Shown: positions 18,101-25,799, numbered from the stretch's first letter. The stretch is DNA of 64,000 nt from CAVVFX01 sp963747535 (GCA_963747535.1 CAVVFX010000006.1:620001-684000), one strand, 5' to 3'. Notes: generated by a model from the sequence alone, not told the origin. Program-made: numbers and translations.

Positions 18101-18208
18101 AGGAAACAGATCCACGGGCATGCGCACGATACTGACGACGCCGACCAGAACCGTCACCAGGCAGAGGACGACGATCAGGTAAGGAGTCTTGATGGCGAAG
18201 CGGGACAT
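15104..18208 (-). CDS. RND efflux permease (HAE1/AcrB-like)
   Basis: 1034 residues, the full length of an RND inner-membrane pump. It has an N-terminal helix (YLIVVLCLVTVLVGVVSIVRMPVD), two large periplasmic loops and two blocks of TM helices. TM4 reads FSRLIDNSVVVLENI, so the HAE1 acidic pair is Asp-Asn and not Asp-Asp. TM10 reads GITMSDSILIVEF, where AcrB has Lys940 (SAKNAILIVEF), so the relay Lys is absent. It exports hydrophobic compounds or metals with a MFP and TolC using the proton gradient. It is the last gene of the operon 21692 to 15104, six bases after the MFP gene. Confidence 0.9.
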   Translation of the reverse strand: MSRFAIKTPYLIVVLCLVTVLVGVVSIVRMPVDLFPAMNIPVVAVATFYPGMPPEQIEGNITYHLERFFTLASGIDHMESRSLSGVSMIKVYFQPGTNADSAVTTIASLAMAEISHLPPGTLPPFVLKMDSSSLPVCLVTLKGGGLTETQLKDTAQNVIRNQMAGVPGAAITQPFGGRWRQIMLYVDPYKLESRQLSLMDVVRAMGESNVVLPAGDVQIGRFDYQIYANNQMTKMDDINQAPIKLTGEAPVRVSDVGVAKDAYTVQYNAVRVDGQRSVYLPILKQGGDSNTIAVVDGVREKLKHLVDAPSTLASEVVFDQSQFVKTAISTLMHEGGIGLILTCVMILIFLGSFRATLAVSFSIPISACATFVALQLGGSSINTMVLGGLALAFSRLIDNSVVVLENIHRHMELGEPPAVAAEKGGREVSLPVLAATLTTIVVFFPVTLLYGVSKYLFSSLALAVVLSLIASYLVAMTLVPLFCARFIHPAHAKPGKGFNAWFQRRFDGLLRVYNRVVLRLLAAPILTVALFAICFGVSLLLFPRLGLSFFPQTDAGQFVISVKAPSGTKLVDTEQEIARLESLIRSIIPPGDLKIIVSNIGVDPGFSAIYTTNAAMHTAFVQVGLKEGHQTHSEVYVARVKERMAKELPELAAFFSSGSLIDAILNIGKIAPIDVQVAGTDMQAAYKAALDLSRQFRAIPGVADVYIPQDIDYPALKLDIDRMRAGELGLSEKEIVANVITAMTSNQMIAPNVWIDPRNGNNYFLAVQYPEKQVQSLADLRSIPLHGMGRTQSTRLDMVSTITRMQAPTEVDHYQIRRVIDVYVRPLSEDLGRAAGRVSQLTSAANLPKGLDIAIRGMVESMQESFRSFAIGLTLSLMLLYLILVAQFRSFTDPFLIMLAFPPGLTGVLLTLYFTDTTVNVMSLMGIVMLAGITMSDSILIVEFAHHLLDEGLPVRDAVTTACRVRLRPIMMTTLATIIGLLPMALKLGEGSEAYAPLARALVGGLSVSGFCTVLVVPAGFFLAYRNRAPQVGH

Positions 18209-18213
18209 CGTGT

Positions 18214-19410
18214 TTAGCGGCTGGCGAAATCGGCGATTTTGGGCTGGACTGCCTGCCCGTCTTTCAAGCCCGACTGCCGGCCGACGACTACCAGGTCGCC
18301 GTCCTGCAGTCCGGAGCGAATCTCCACGCGCTGCGCCGTTTCGAGGCCGGTGGAGACCGTCGTACTGCGTAGTTTTCCATCCTTCACGACGAATACCTGG
18401 GCAGCATCGCCCGTCCCGGCGACTGAATCGACCGGGACAGCGAGAGCGTTGTCATGCTCGTCCAGCCGCAGATTGACTTCGGCGTACATCCCGGGAACCA
18501 GGACAAAATTCGCATTGACTACGTCCACTTGTGTGTCCATAGTGCGGGTCGACGTCTGCAAGGTGTCGGCAGTTCTCGCCACGCGTCCGGGAAACGTCTG
18601 GTGCAGCGAAGGCACCATCACTTCGAGTGTCGACCCCGTGCGGATGCGCGAGACGGCCGACTCGGGGACCGGCAGCACCAGGCGAAGAACGTTGTCCTGC
18701 GAAAGCCGCACGAGCGGCATGGCCTGGCTTTGCGACGCCGTGCCCGCCTGGATCATCGACCCTTTATTGGCGTAGCGTTTGGTCACGACGCCGGCGAAGG
18801 GGGCTGTGATATTGGAGTATTCGAACATAGTCTTGACACGCGCTTCTTCGGCGCGTGCGACAGCGGTTCTCTGTTGGGCCGCACTCAGTTGGGACCTTGC
18901 GGCGGCGACCTGCGCCTGCGCAATGAGATCGCGGGATTGCACTTCGTCCAGCTGCTGCTGCGGCACGAGCCCCTTCTCCTGATTCGCTACCTGGCTGATG
19001 CGGGTAAAGGAGAGATGCGCGATATCGCGAGCCGATTCGGCGCGCCGAAGCTCATCGCGCGCAGCGGCAACATCCGCTTCCGTAGCCTGGATCGTCGCGC
19101 CGGCCCTGGCAAGGTCATTCTTCATCTCGGGGATTTCGAGCGTGGCCAACAGCGCCCCTTCAGCCACGTGATCTCCGATGTCGACCCGGATCGCACTGAC
19201 ATAACCCGACACTTTCGCCATGACATCGATCTCCTGATACGGCAGGAATTCAGCCGTGAGCTTGATATCGTTCGTCAGCTTGGCGCGCGCCGCTTTCACC
19301 ACGGGGACGACCGCCGCCGTCTCGGCAGCATTCACAATTTCGGGCTCCCTGTTACAGGAGGCGAGTGAAATCATAGCCGTAACGGCGCTGATGAGGGGAA
19401 GCAGTTTCAT
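18214..19410 (-). CDS. RND efflux periplasmic adaptor (membrane fusion protein), lipoprotein
   Basis: 398 residues from ATG 19410. GAGG lies just upstream and an earlier frame extension lacks a signal. Lipoprotein signal: MKLLPLISAVTAMISLASCN, lipobox LASC. Then comes the HlyD/AcrA layout: a lipoyl half (DVMAKVSGYVSAIRVDIGDHVAEGALLA), an Ala-rich coiled-coil hairpin, the second lipoyl half (ITAPFAGVVTKRYANKGSMI) and a beta-barrel. It bridges the inner-membrane pump and TolC. It starts 8 bp after the TolC stop. Confidence 0.9.
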   Translation of the reverse strand: MKLLPLISAVTAMISLASCNREPEIVNAAETAAVVPVVKAARAKLTNDIKLTAEFLPYQEIDVMAKVSGYVSAIRVDIGDHVAEGALLATLEIPEMKNDLARAGATIQATEADVAAARDELRRAESARDIAHLSFTRISQVANQEKGLVPQQQLDEVQSRDLIAQAQVAAARSQLSAAQQRTAVARAEEARVKTMFEYSNITAPFAGVVTKRYANKGSMIQAGTASQSQAMPLVRLSQDNVLRLVLPVPESAVSRIRTGSTLEVMVPSLHQTFPGRVARTADTLQTSTRTMDTQVDVVNANFVLVPGMYAEVNLRLDEHDNALAVPVDSVAGTGDAAQVFVVKDGKLRSTTVSTGLETAQRVEIRSGLQDGDLVVVGRQSGLKDGQAVQPKIADFASR

Positions 19411-19418
19411 AAAATGCC

Positions 19419-20756
19419 TCAACGTAAAACCCCCGTAGTGTAGTCGAGCAATGCCCGGCGGCTCAGATAGTCGAACTTGGCGACGGCGGCTCCGATCTCC
19501 GCCGACGTCTGGGTCAATTGCGCCTGCGTCAACTCCACGATGCTGCCCAGGCCGGCGTTGTAGCGCGCCTGAGACAGACGCAGCGCTTCGTTGGCCTGCG
19601 CCAGCAAACGCTCTGTCACGGCTAATTTCTGAAACGCGTTGTTGGCCTGGAGCCACGCGATCCGGACGTCGCGCGAGATCTGTACTGTAAGATCCTGTAC
19701 GTCCTTGTCCGCGGCCTGAGCGCGGAGATCGGCTTCGGCGTAGCGCGCGGAGTAAAGTCCTCCGTTGAGAAATGGCAGGGTGACATTGACTCCCGCAGCC
19801 GCATAATTGTCGTGGAGCGTGTGGTCGTGCTCGGGCACAACACCGCCGGCTGCCAGGGCGGTGATCGACGGGTATCGCAGCTTCCGCTCGGCCTCGGCGA
19901 AACGCCGGGATGCGTCCCGGGTTAATTGCAGCGCGGCGAGATCAGGGCGTTGCTGTAACGCTTCGCTGATGAATGCCGTGACATCCGTATTGAGCGGTGT
20001 CGCCGTCCCTTCATCGACCACGGTGAAGGCTTGTTCATCGGTAAAGCCCATGGCTGCGGATAGACGTGTGAGCGCTTCGTGCGAATCGTTCTGGGCTTGA
20101 TTGAGTGCCAACTCCGCTTCGGACACGGCAACCTCGGCGAAGCTCAAGTCGAGGGTCGAGTTCACCTGAGCCTGCACCAGCGCGCGAATCTGTCGCAGCG
20201 TGGTTCCCCGGAGTCCGACCGCAGCCTGGGCCACCTTCAGCGCGGACTCTGCTCCCAGAGCCTCGTAATAAGCCTGCCGTACGTTCAGGATGACCTGTGC
20301 GCGGGCAGTAGCGGCACTCTTGGCTTGGGCCTCGGCGCGCAGGATGGCCGTTTTCGTCAAGTTCCGTGTGCGGCCGAAATCGGTAATCATCTGGCTGAGC
20401 GAGACGCCCGTGGCGAGCCGGTTGGAAATGCTGGACGTGGTCAACGCTCCAGCTGCAACGGCGGTGCCAACCTCAGCCCCAGTGGCCGTAGCGAAGCCGT
20501 TGAGCGATGGCCGGGACGCCGCGCGCGCTTCGTTGACCTGCTTCTCCGCAGCCTGGGCTACGAGTCCTGCGGACCCGATCTTGGGATTGTTGCGAATGGC
20601 AGTTTCTTCCGCCTGCGCCAAGGTCAGGGTGCCGGCGGCGGCGTGCTGGATCAGCAGGATGAACAGGACAACGGCGGCGGCTTTGATTGGCCGCTTCGCA
20701 GCCGGGCAGACCACAAAAATCGATGGTCTGGCCCACAGTGGGTCAGCGTACTTCAA
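19419..20756 (-). CDS. TolC-family outer membrane efflux protein
   Basis: 445 residues with two OEP repeats (NPKIGSAGLVAQAAEKQVNEARA; RPDLAALQLTRDASRRFAEAERKLRYPSI), Ala-rich coiled coils and NNAFQKLAVTERLLAQANEALRLSQARYNAGLGSIVEL, typical of TolC proteins. The signal segment IKAAAVVLFILLIQHAAAG lies at residues 24-42. The start is a TTG at 20756 that overlaps the upstream stop (TTGA). The first 23 residues are encoded by a REP hairpin (20707-20730) and no better start follows, so the repeat seems to have become part of the coding region. It is the outer-membrane channel of the tripartite pump. Confidence 0.85.
   Translation of the reverse strand: MKYADPLWARPSIFVVCPAAKRPIKAAAVVLFILLIQHAAAGTLTLAQAEETAIRNNPKIGSAGLVAQAAEKQVNEARAASRPSLNGFATATGAEVGTAVAAGALTTSSISNRLATGVSLSQMITDFGRTRNLTKTAILRAEAQAKSAATARAQVILNVRQAYYEALGAESALKVAQAAVGLRGTTLRQIRALVQAQVNSTLDLSFAEVAVSEAELALNQAQNDSHEALTRLSAAMGFTDEQAFTVVDEGTATPLNTDVTAFISEALQQRPDLAALQLTRDASRRFAEAERKLRYPSITALAAGGVVPEHDHTLHDNYAAAGVNVTLPFLNGGLYSARYAEADLRAQAADKDVQDLTVQISRDVRIAWLQANNAFQKLAVTERLLAQANEALRLSQARYNAGLGSIVELTQAQLTQTSAEIGAAVAKFDYLSRRALLDYTTGVLR
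20707..20730. repeat. REP-type hairpin inside the 5' end of the TolC-like gene
   Basis: CAGACCA, loop CAAAAATCGA, TGGTCTG: the same hairpin as at 12652-12681, preceded by CGCAGCCGG. It lies within the coding frame and near the ribosome entry region, so it may lower translation of the channel gene or be bypassed by an unrecognised start. Confidence 0.65.
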
Positions 20757-21103
20757 AGCAACTCCGACTCCGTCGTAGACAGCTTCAGAATCGTGGTGTC
20801 GTGCGCTTCAATCATGCCGTCAGTAGTCAGGCGGATCAGTTCCGGCAGGAGAGTCTCAAACCGTTCGGAGGCTTCTATGAATTGGATTTGCACCGGCAGA
20901 TGCTGCCCTGTCACTCCTTCCGCGTGCTGCGCATGGATCCGATGGTGAGCCCCGAACCCCGCATCCGGCCGAATCAGGCTGGCACCGGAAACGCCTCGCT
21001 CGAGGAGAAGCTCGAAGATTTCCCGGTAAAGAAAATCACGCTTCGAGCTGGTGTCCTCATTCAAATAGATGGTGACTTTCTTCGCCGGTCCGAGAGTGAG
21101 CAT
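20753..21103 (-). CDS. DUF190 (PII-like fold) protein
   Basis: 116 residues from ATG 21103, 4 bp after the upstream stop. AKKVTIYLNEDTSSKRDFLYREIFELLLERGVSGASLIR matches the DUF190 family, small trimeric proteins with a ferredoxin-like fold related to PII. PIQ-type beta strands follow (HLPVQIQFIEASERFETLLP). DUF190 genes often sit beside ion channels or transporters such as CrcB, where they are thought to sense a ligand. Here the gene is embedded in an RND efflux operon, so I infer a sensing or gating role for that pump. No ligand is known. Confidence 0.8.
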   Translation of the reverse strand: MLTLGPAKKVTIYLNEDTSSKRDFLYREIFELLLERGVSGASLIRPDAGFGAHHRIHAQHAEGVTGQHLPVQIQFIEASERFETLLPELIRLTTDGMIEAHDTTILKLSTTESELL

Positions 21104-21107
21104 GAGC

Positions 21108-21692
21108 TTAGTGGTTGTAGAGCACTTCGCGCGCGTACCTTTCCTGCACTTCGGGATCCTCCGCTGGATTGCGATGGAGAATCCACAGGCCTTCATCGTT
21201 CGCGACGAAAATGAGTCCGCGATGCTCGTCGAGCGCCGTGCAGGTTACGTTGGCAAACTGTTTCACCGTCTGCGGATGAGCGGGGTCGGCGAAACTCACG
21301 ATCGACATAGACCTGCTCTGCGTGGACGCCGTTTGAACGGCTTCGGAACTGACCAGTGCGGTTTCGCCGGCTGCAGTCAGGATGGATCCCGCTTCACTGG
21401 GCGGCAAAACCATATTGGCAATTATCGAAGGGTGACGCGCATCCGTGACGTCGACCAGGGTTAAGGCGTGGGAAGCATGCTCCAGGTACAAATACGATCG
21501 GCTGTAGTGCTGCGTCATCGTGACTCGGGTGATTGGACCGCCCGTAGCCGCCACGTTGGCCAGGATGTCGATGCGATCCTGTGCGCCGGCGTCCGATTTC
21601 ACTTTATTTTTCGCCGCCACCGCGGAAGGAATCGAGACCGCCGTGATAATAAGGAAGAGCCCTGTCGGAAAACTGACAATTCGTCGCAACAT
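21108..21692 (-). CDS. Secreted LVIVD/beta-propeller-like protein
   Basis: 194 residues with a signal peptide (TGLFLIITAVSIPSAVA). The mature part has repeated propeller blade marks: YSRSYLYLEHASHALTLVDVTDARHPSIIA, then SMSIVSFADPAHPQTVKQF and GLIFVANDEGLWIL. It is only about three blades long, so either a partial propeller or one that oligomerises. It is the first gene of the efflux operon and divergent from the two-component system. Its role is unknown; a periplasmic accessory or substrate sensor is possible. Confidence 0.65.
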   Translation of the reverse strand: MLRRIVSFPTGLFLIITAVSIPSAVAAKNKVKSDAGAQDRIDILANVAATGGPITRVTMTQHYSRSYLYLEHASHALTLVDVTDARHPSIIANMVLPPSEAGSILTAAGETALVSSEAVQTASTQSRSMSIVSFADPAHPQTVKQFANVTCTALDEHRGLIFVANDEGLWILHRNPAEDPEVQERYAREVLYNH

Positions 21693-21728
21693 ACATCCTG
21701 TTTAACGCGTAAATACAGGACGTTGCTA

Positions 21729-21793
21729 CTGAAGACTTTCTGAAGATTTTGTTTCTGAACCTTTCTGAAGGCTCCGTCAGAGAATCTTCAGAA
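21729..21793. promoter_or_regulatory. Repeated TTCTGAAG boxes between efflux operon and two-component system
   Basis: TTTCTGAAG at 21737-21745, TTTCTGAAC at 21752-21760 and TTTCTGAAG at 21762-21770 stand in direct order, with start spacings of 15 and 10 bp. CTGAAG lies at 21729-21734 and an inverted CTTCAGAA at 21786-21793. OmpR-type regulators usually bind direct repeats about one helical turn apart, so these are likely sites for the regulator encoded at 21844, controlling both directions. Confidence 0.6.
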
Positions 21794-21826
21794 TTCGGTA
21801 AGTGGCGGAGCTTGTGGAAATGCTCT

Positions 21827-21832
21827 TATAAC
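21827..21832 (+). promoter_or_regulatory. -10 box of the two-component system
   Basis: TATAAC eleven bases before GTG 21844. No -35 consensus is seen; the TTCTGAAG array sits upstream, as expected for an activator-dependent promoter. Confidence 0.4.
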
Positions 21833-21843
21833 AGTGGTAGACC

Positions 21844-22518
21844 GTGCGCATTCTCATTGTGGAAGACGAGCGAAAGCTGGCGGCTGCACTGCAGTCCGGA
21901 CTGGAGGCCGAGACTTACGCCGTAACCGTCGCGTTCAGCGGCGAAGAAGGCTTTTATCTGGCCAATACGGAAGCCTTTGACCTGATGGTGATGGACGTGA
22001 TGCTGCCGGGACGAGACGGCCTCGAGGTCCTGCGCAGCCTGCGCCAGCATGGCATGCGGACGCCCACCCTGCTGCTCACCGCGCGAGACACCATAGACGA
22101 TCGCGTGCGTGGTCTGGACTCCGGCGCCGATGATTATCTGGTCAAGCCCTTCGCCTTTCCTGAATTACTTGCCCGGGTCCGGGCGCTTCTGCGGCGCGGC
22201 AGGCAGGAGGCGCCGGCGATGCTGAAGCTCAATGATCTCGAGATGGACATGGTTAGCCGCACGGTCTCGCGCGCCGGTACGAAATTGGAACTGACACCAC
22301 GCGAATTCGACCTGCTGGAATACCTGTTGCGCAACCAGGGCCGGGTGGTTTCACGGGAGATGCTGGCTCGCGATATCTGGAAAGAGACTGCGCGCCATAC
22401 CCCGCTCGACAACGTCATCGACGTTCACATGGCCAGGCTCCGCCGGAAAGTCGATGAGCCGTTTGAAAGGAAGCTGGTGCAGACGGTCCGCGGCGTCGGT
22501 TTTCTCGTGCGGGAGTAA
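21844..22518 (+). CDS. OmpR-family response regulator (heavy-metal type)
   Basis: 224 residues: receiver domain with the acidic pair in VEDE, phospho-acceptor Asp in MVMDVMLPGRDG, Thr in LLTARD and Lys in DDYLVKPF; then a winged-helix DNA-binding domain (LTPREFDLLEYLLRNQGRVVSREML, ending TVRGVGFLVRE). It is closest in layout to CusR/CopR regulators. The start is GTG. It is followed by its kinase with only 4 bp between. It probably controls itself and the divergent efflux operon through the TTCTGAAG boxes. Confidence 0.9.
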   Translation: MRILIVEDERKLAAALQSGLEAETYAVTVAFSGEEGFYLANTEAFDLMVMDVMLPGRDGLEVLRSLRQHGMRTPTLLLTARDTIDDRVRGLDSGADDYLVKPFAFPELLARVRALLRRGRQEAPAMLKLNDLEMDMVSRTVSRAGTKLELTPREFDLLEYLLRNQGRVVSREMLARDIWKETARHTPLDNVIDVHMARLRRKVDEPFERKLVQTVRGVGFLVRE

Positions 22519-22522
22519 ATGA

Positions 22523-23932
22523 GTGTCACACTTTTGGCTGCTCCGTCATGTTCGGACCCGCCTTGCATTCTGGGCCGTTCTGATGCTGGCCGCCGTCCTG
22601 GCCGTCTTCGCGGCGGGAGCTTCCTTGTTGTTGTTCTGGGACCTGCGGCTCGAAGTGGCGCACCATGCCATCGAGGACATCGAGACGGTGGAGGGTTTGC
22701 TCTATTTCGATCCGGCCGGCGACCTCCATTTTCACGATGAGTACCACAATCACGCGGAATCGAAGCAGATTCAGGAGCGCTATCTGGAAGTTCTCTCGGG
22801 GAATGGAAAAGTCCTGTTCCGTAACGCCCGTCTTGGAACGCTCGATTTGGGAGGGCCTGTCTTCGAGAACGAAGGACGCGGAGGCTATTCCGAACGAACC
22901 ATCCGGTTAACGGATGGAACGCGCGTCCTGCTGGTGAGCCGGCGTCATACCATGGAAGGCCGGCCGGTTCTGATCCGGCTGGCCTACAGCCTGGAGCCGA
23001 TCTGGCTACAACTCAACCAACTGCTGCTGGCTTTCCTGGCCGCCCTTCCCATCGCCCTGGCGGCCGCGGGATTCGCCGGCTACAGTCTGGCGCGCCGGGC
23101 GCTCGAGCCGCTGGCGCTGATGACCCGCCGCGCCGAACAGATCACTCCCGACCGGTTGGGCGACCGGCTGCCGGTCGAGGATCCCGATGATGAGCTAGGC
23201 CAGCTCGGCCGCGTGTTCAACGGCACGCTCGATCGCCTCGAGAGCGCCTTCGAACAGATGAGCCGCTTCACGGCCGACGCTTCTCACGAGTTGCGCACCC
23301 CGCTTACGGCCATTCGCAGCGTCGGCGAGGTGGGCCTGCAGGGGGACGCCAGCCCGGAGGAGTACCGCGAGACCATCGGCAGCATGCTGGAAGAGGCCAA
23401 CCGCCTCACGCGACTGGTGGAAAATCTGCTAACCGTATCGCGCGCGGATGCGGGCCAGTACCAGCTTCAACGGCGCCCGGTTTCGATCCTCGACCTCACC
23501 CGTGAGTCCGCCGCATTGCTCGATGTTCTCGTGGACGAAAAATCTCAGCACCTCAGTTTGCACGGCGATGAGGATGCCACGGTGATGGGCGACCGGCTCA
23601 TTCTCCGCCAGGCGATCGTCAATGTTCTCCACAACGCCATCAAGTTTTCGCCCCTCCATGGGAAGATCTCGGTATCCACCACACAGAATGGCGGCCATGT
23701 ACGAATCCGCATCACCGACAGCGGGCCCGGGATCGCAGAGGAGCATCGCGGCAAATTGTTCCAGCGGTTCTATCGCGTCGACAAGTCACGGTCCAGCGAG
23801 AGCGGCGGCGCCGGCCTGGGCTTAGCGATCGCGCAATGGGCCGTCCAGGCTCACGGCGGAACGATCACGATCGAGAGCGCACTGGACTCCGGGAGCACCT
23901 TTCAGATTGACATTCCCCGTGACGCACCATGA
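22523..23932 (+). CDS. Sensor histidine kinase with His-rich periplasmic loop
   Basis: 469 residues: TM1 (AFWAVLMLAAVLAVFAAGASLLLFW), a periplasmic loop of about 130 residues, TM2 (QLLLAFLAALPIALAAAGFAGYSL), HAMP, and a kinase core. The core has phospho-His in ADASHELRTPL, an N box VLHNAIKFS, then DSGPGI and GGAGLGLAIAQW. The loop holds DLHFHDEYHNHAES around residues 66-79, five His in eleven residues, a likely metal-binding site. This fits a copper, zinc or similar sensor. It is co-transcribed with the regulator, and its stop overlaps the next small gene (ATGA). Confidence 0.9.
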   Translation: MSHFWLLRHVRTRLAFWAVLMLAAVLAVFAAGASLLLFWDLRLEVAHHAIEDIETVEGLLYFDPAGDLHFHDEYHNHAESKQIQERYLEVLSGNGKVLFRNARLGTLDLGGPVFENEGRGGYSERTIRLTDGTRVLLVSRRHTMEGRPVLIRLAYSLEPIWLQLNQLLLAFLAALPIALAAAGFAGYSLARRALEPLALMTRRAEQITPDRLGDRLPVEDPDDELGQLGRVFNGTLDRLESAFEQMSRFTADASHELRTPLTAIRSVGEVGLQGDASPEEYRETIGSMLEEANRLTRLVENLLTVSRADAGQYQLQRRPVSILDLTRESAALLDVLVDEKSQHLSLHGDEDATVMGDRLILRQAIVNVLHNAIKFSPLHGKISVSTTQNGGHVRIRITDSGPGIAEEHRGKLFQRFYRVDKSRSSESGGAGLGLAIAQWAVQAHGGTITIESALDSGSTFQIDIPRDAP

Positions 23933-24117
23933 CAGACTACACTAATTCCGCAGAACCGGCTGAAGGCCCCGCGTGTCTGACGAGCGGGTGCAAAGGGCAC
24001 ATGGTTGATGTTCAGCCAATCGAAGTAGCCCACAGTGGCCAGTTCATCCTGATCCGCATCGAGTGCCCCGAGTGTCATGCGCGCGCCTGGAGAATTGAGC
24101 GGTCATCTGAGAGCTGA
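23929..24117 (+). CDS. Small protein with CPEC motif
   Basis: 62 residues overlapping the kinase stop by ATGA. It has two cysteine pairs, PACLTSGCKGHMV and ECPECHARAW, suggesting a small zinc ribbon or metal-binding protein, with beta strands between. There is no signal peptide. Its coupling to a metal-type sensor kinase suggests a metal-related role, but no family is recognised. Confidence 0.5.
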   Translation: MTDYTNSAEPAEGPACLTSGCKGHMVDVQPIEVAHSGQFILIRIECPECHARAWRIERSSES

Positions 24118-24173
24118 CCATTTCGCCCGCAGGAGGCATACCGCCCCATGTGTTACAAAATGGTTAATACCTC

Positions 24174-24788
24174 GTGAGACTATTCCCCCGTGAAGAAAAG
24201 TTTTTCGACCTCCTCGAAGAGCAGGGCGTCCACATCGTGGAGGCGTCCCGTCTGCTGCATGACGGCGTCCGGTCGGATCCCACTTCGATGGCCACCATGG
24301 CCGGCGAAATCAAACGCATCGAGCACGCGGCTGACCGGGTCACGCATCAGCTTTTCACCCGCTTGAACCAGACGTTCGTCACTCCTCTCGATCCGGAGGA
24401 TCTGCACAGCCTCGGCTCGGCGCTGGACGACGTGGTCGACTATATCGAAGACGCAGCGTTCCGCCTGAGCGCATATCGCGTTCATCCCGTTCCCAAAGGA
24501 GTTCCGGAACTTACCGAAATTATCCACGCCTGCTGCCTGAGACTGCAATCGGCCGTCGTCAAGCTGAAGACCAATCAAAATCTGATGGAAGATTGCATCG
24601 AGATCAATCGCCTGGAAAACGTCGCCGACGAACTCGTGCGTAAACTCGTCACGGCATTATTCAATGAGGAGACGGACGCCATCGTGCTCTTGAAACATAA
24701 AGAGATTTACGAAGTGCTCGAACTGGCGACCGACCTCTGTGAAGATGTCGCCGACGTTCTCCAGACCATCGTGGTGAAGAACAGCTGA
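24174..24788 (+). CDS. DUF47 PhoU-like phosphate transport regulator
   Basis: 204 residues, all helical, starting MRLFPREEKFFDLLEEQGVHI, the standard opening of DUF47 proteins. It has acidic PhoU-like metal motifs (EIKRIEHAADRVTHQLF; DEL-type EINRLENVADELVRKL; EIYEVLELATDLCEDVADVL). Such genes pair with low-affinity Pit phosphate transporters and are thought to modulate them. The start is GTG 24174; no ATG fits. It ends 7 bp before pit, so the two form an operon. Confidence 0.85.
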   Translation: MRLFPREEKFFDLLEEQGVHIVEASRLLHDGVRSDPTSMATMAGEIKRIEHAADRVTHQLFTRLNQTFVTPLDPEDLHSLGSALDDVVDYIEDAAFRLSAYRVHPVPKGVPELTEIIHACCLRLQSAVVKLKTNQNLMEDCIEINRLENVADELVRKLVTALFNEETDAIVLLKHKEIYEVLELATDLCEDVADVLQTIVVKNS

Positions 24789-24795
24789 TAAACGA

Positions 24796-25791
24796 ATGAC
24801 TCCGCTCACGCTGGTTGTCGTCGCCATCGCCCTGCTGTTCGACTTCATCAACGGTTTTCACGATTCCGCGAATTCCATCGCGACGATCGTTGCTACGCGA
24901 GTCCTGAAGCCCATTCAGGCCGTATTCTGGGCCGCGTTCTTCAATCTGATCGCGGCATTTTTCCTGGGAACCGGCGTCGCCTCCAGCATCAGTAAAGACT
25001 ATGTGGATATGCGCATCGTCACTCCCTACGTGGTGCTGGCGGGGCTGCTCGGCGCAGTTATCTGGGACCTGATCACCTGGTGGCTGGGGTTGCCGACGAG
25101 TTCCTCCCATGCGTTGATCGGCGGCTATGCGGGAGCGGCCATCGCCAAAGCGGGACTGGTTGGCCTGGTTCCGGGAAAATGGCTCACCACCATTTTGTTC
25201 ATCGTGCTCTCGCCGTTAATCGGCATGATTCTGGCATATTTCCTGATGGTCGCGGTGCACTGGGGATTCCGCCGGACTCGCCCGCGGCGTGCGGACCGCT
25301 ATTTCAGAGTTCTGCAGCTTGCGTCGTCGGCATTATTCAGCTGCGCTCACGGCACCAATGACGCGCAGAAGACCATGGGAATCATTACCGCCCTGCTGGT
25401 GTCCACAAGGTATCAGAGTGACAACCACATCCGGCCATGGGTGATCTTCCTGGCCAGTACGGCGATCTGTATCGGCACGCTCAGCGGAGGCTGGAGGATT
25501 GTCAAGACGATGGGTTCGCGACTTACACGGCTCAAACCGCGCAGCGGCTTTTGTGCCGAGACCGGAGCCGCGTTGTCCATCTTTTTCCCGACGTTCCTGG
25601 GGCTGCCGGTTTCGACCACCCATGCCATTGCCGGCGCGATTGCCGGTGTGGGGTCGGTGAACCGGTTGAAAGCCGTACGCTGGGGCGTGGCGCGCGAAAT
25701 CGTCTGGGCGTGGGTACTGACGATTCCCTGCAGCGCGTTCGTCGCCTCGATTTGTTTTCTGATAATTAAGTTGATGTTTGTGGACGTGTAG
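24796..25791 (+). CDS. pit: Low-affinity inorganic phosphate transporter, Pit family
   Basis: 331 residues with about ten TM helices and both PiT signature repeats: FINGFHDSANSIATIVATRVL near the N-terminus and SCAHGTNDAQKTMGII in the second half, plus GLPTSSSHALIGG and GLPVSTTHAIAGAIAGVG. It imports phosphate (as metal-phosphate) with protons. It is downstream of its DUF47 partner. The C-terminus ends in a hydrophobic helix. Confidence 0.9.
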   Translation: MTPLTLVVVAIALLFDFINGFHDSANSIATIVATRVLKPIQAVFWAAFFNLIAAFFLGTGVASSISKDYVDMRIVTPYVVLAGLLGAVIWDLITWWLGLPTSSSHALIGGYAGAAIAKAGLVGLVPGKWLTTILFIVLSPLIGMILAYFLMVAVHWGFRRTRPRRADRYFRVLQLASSALFSCAHGTNDAQKTMGIITALLVSTRYQSDNHIRPWVIFLASTAICIGTLSGGWRIVKTMGSRLTRLKPRSGFCAETGAALSIFFPTFLGLPVSTTHAIAGAIAGVGSVNRLKAVRWGVAREIVWAWVLTIPCSAFVASICFLIIKLMFVDV

Positions 25792-25799
25792 CACAAAGC

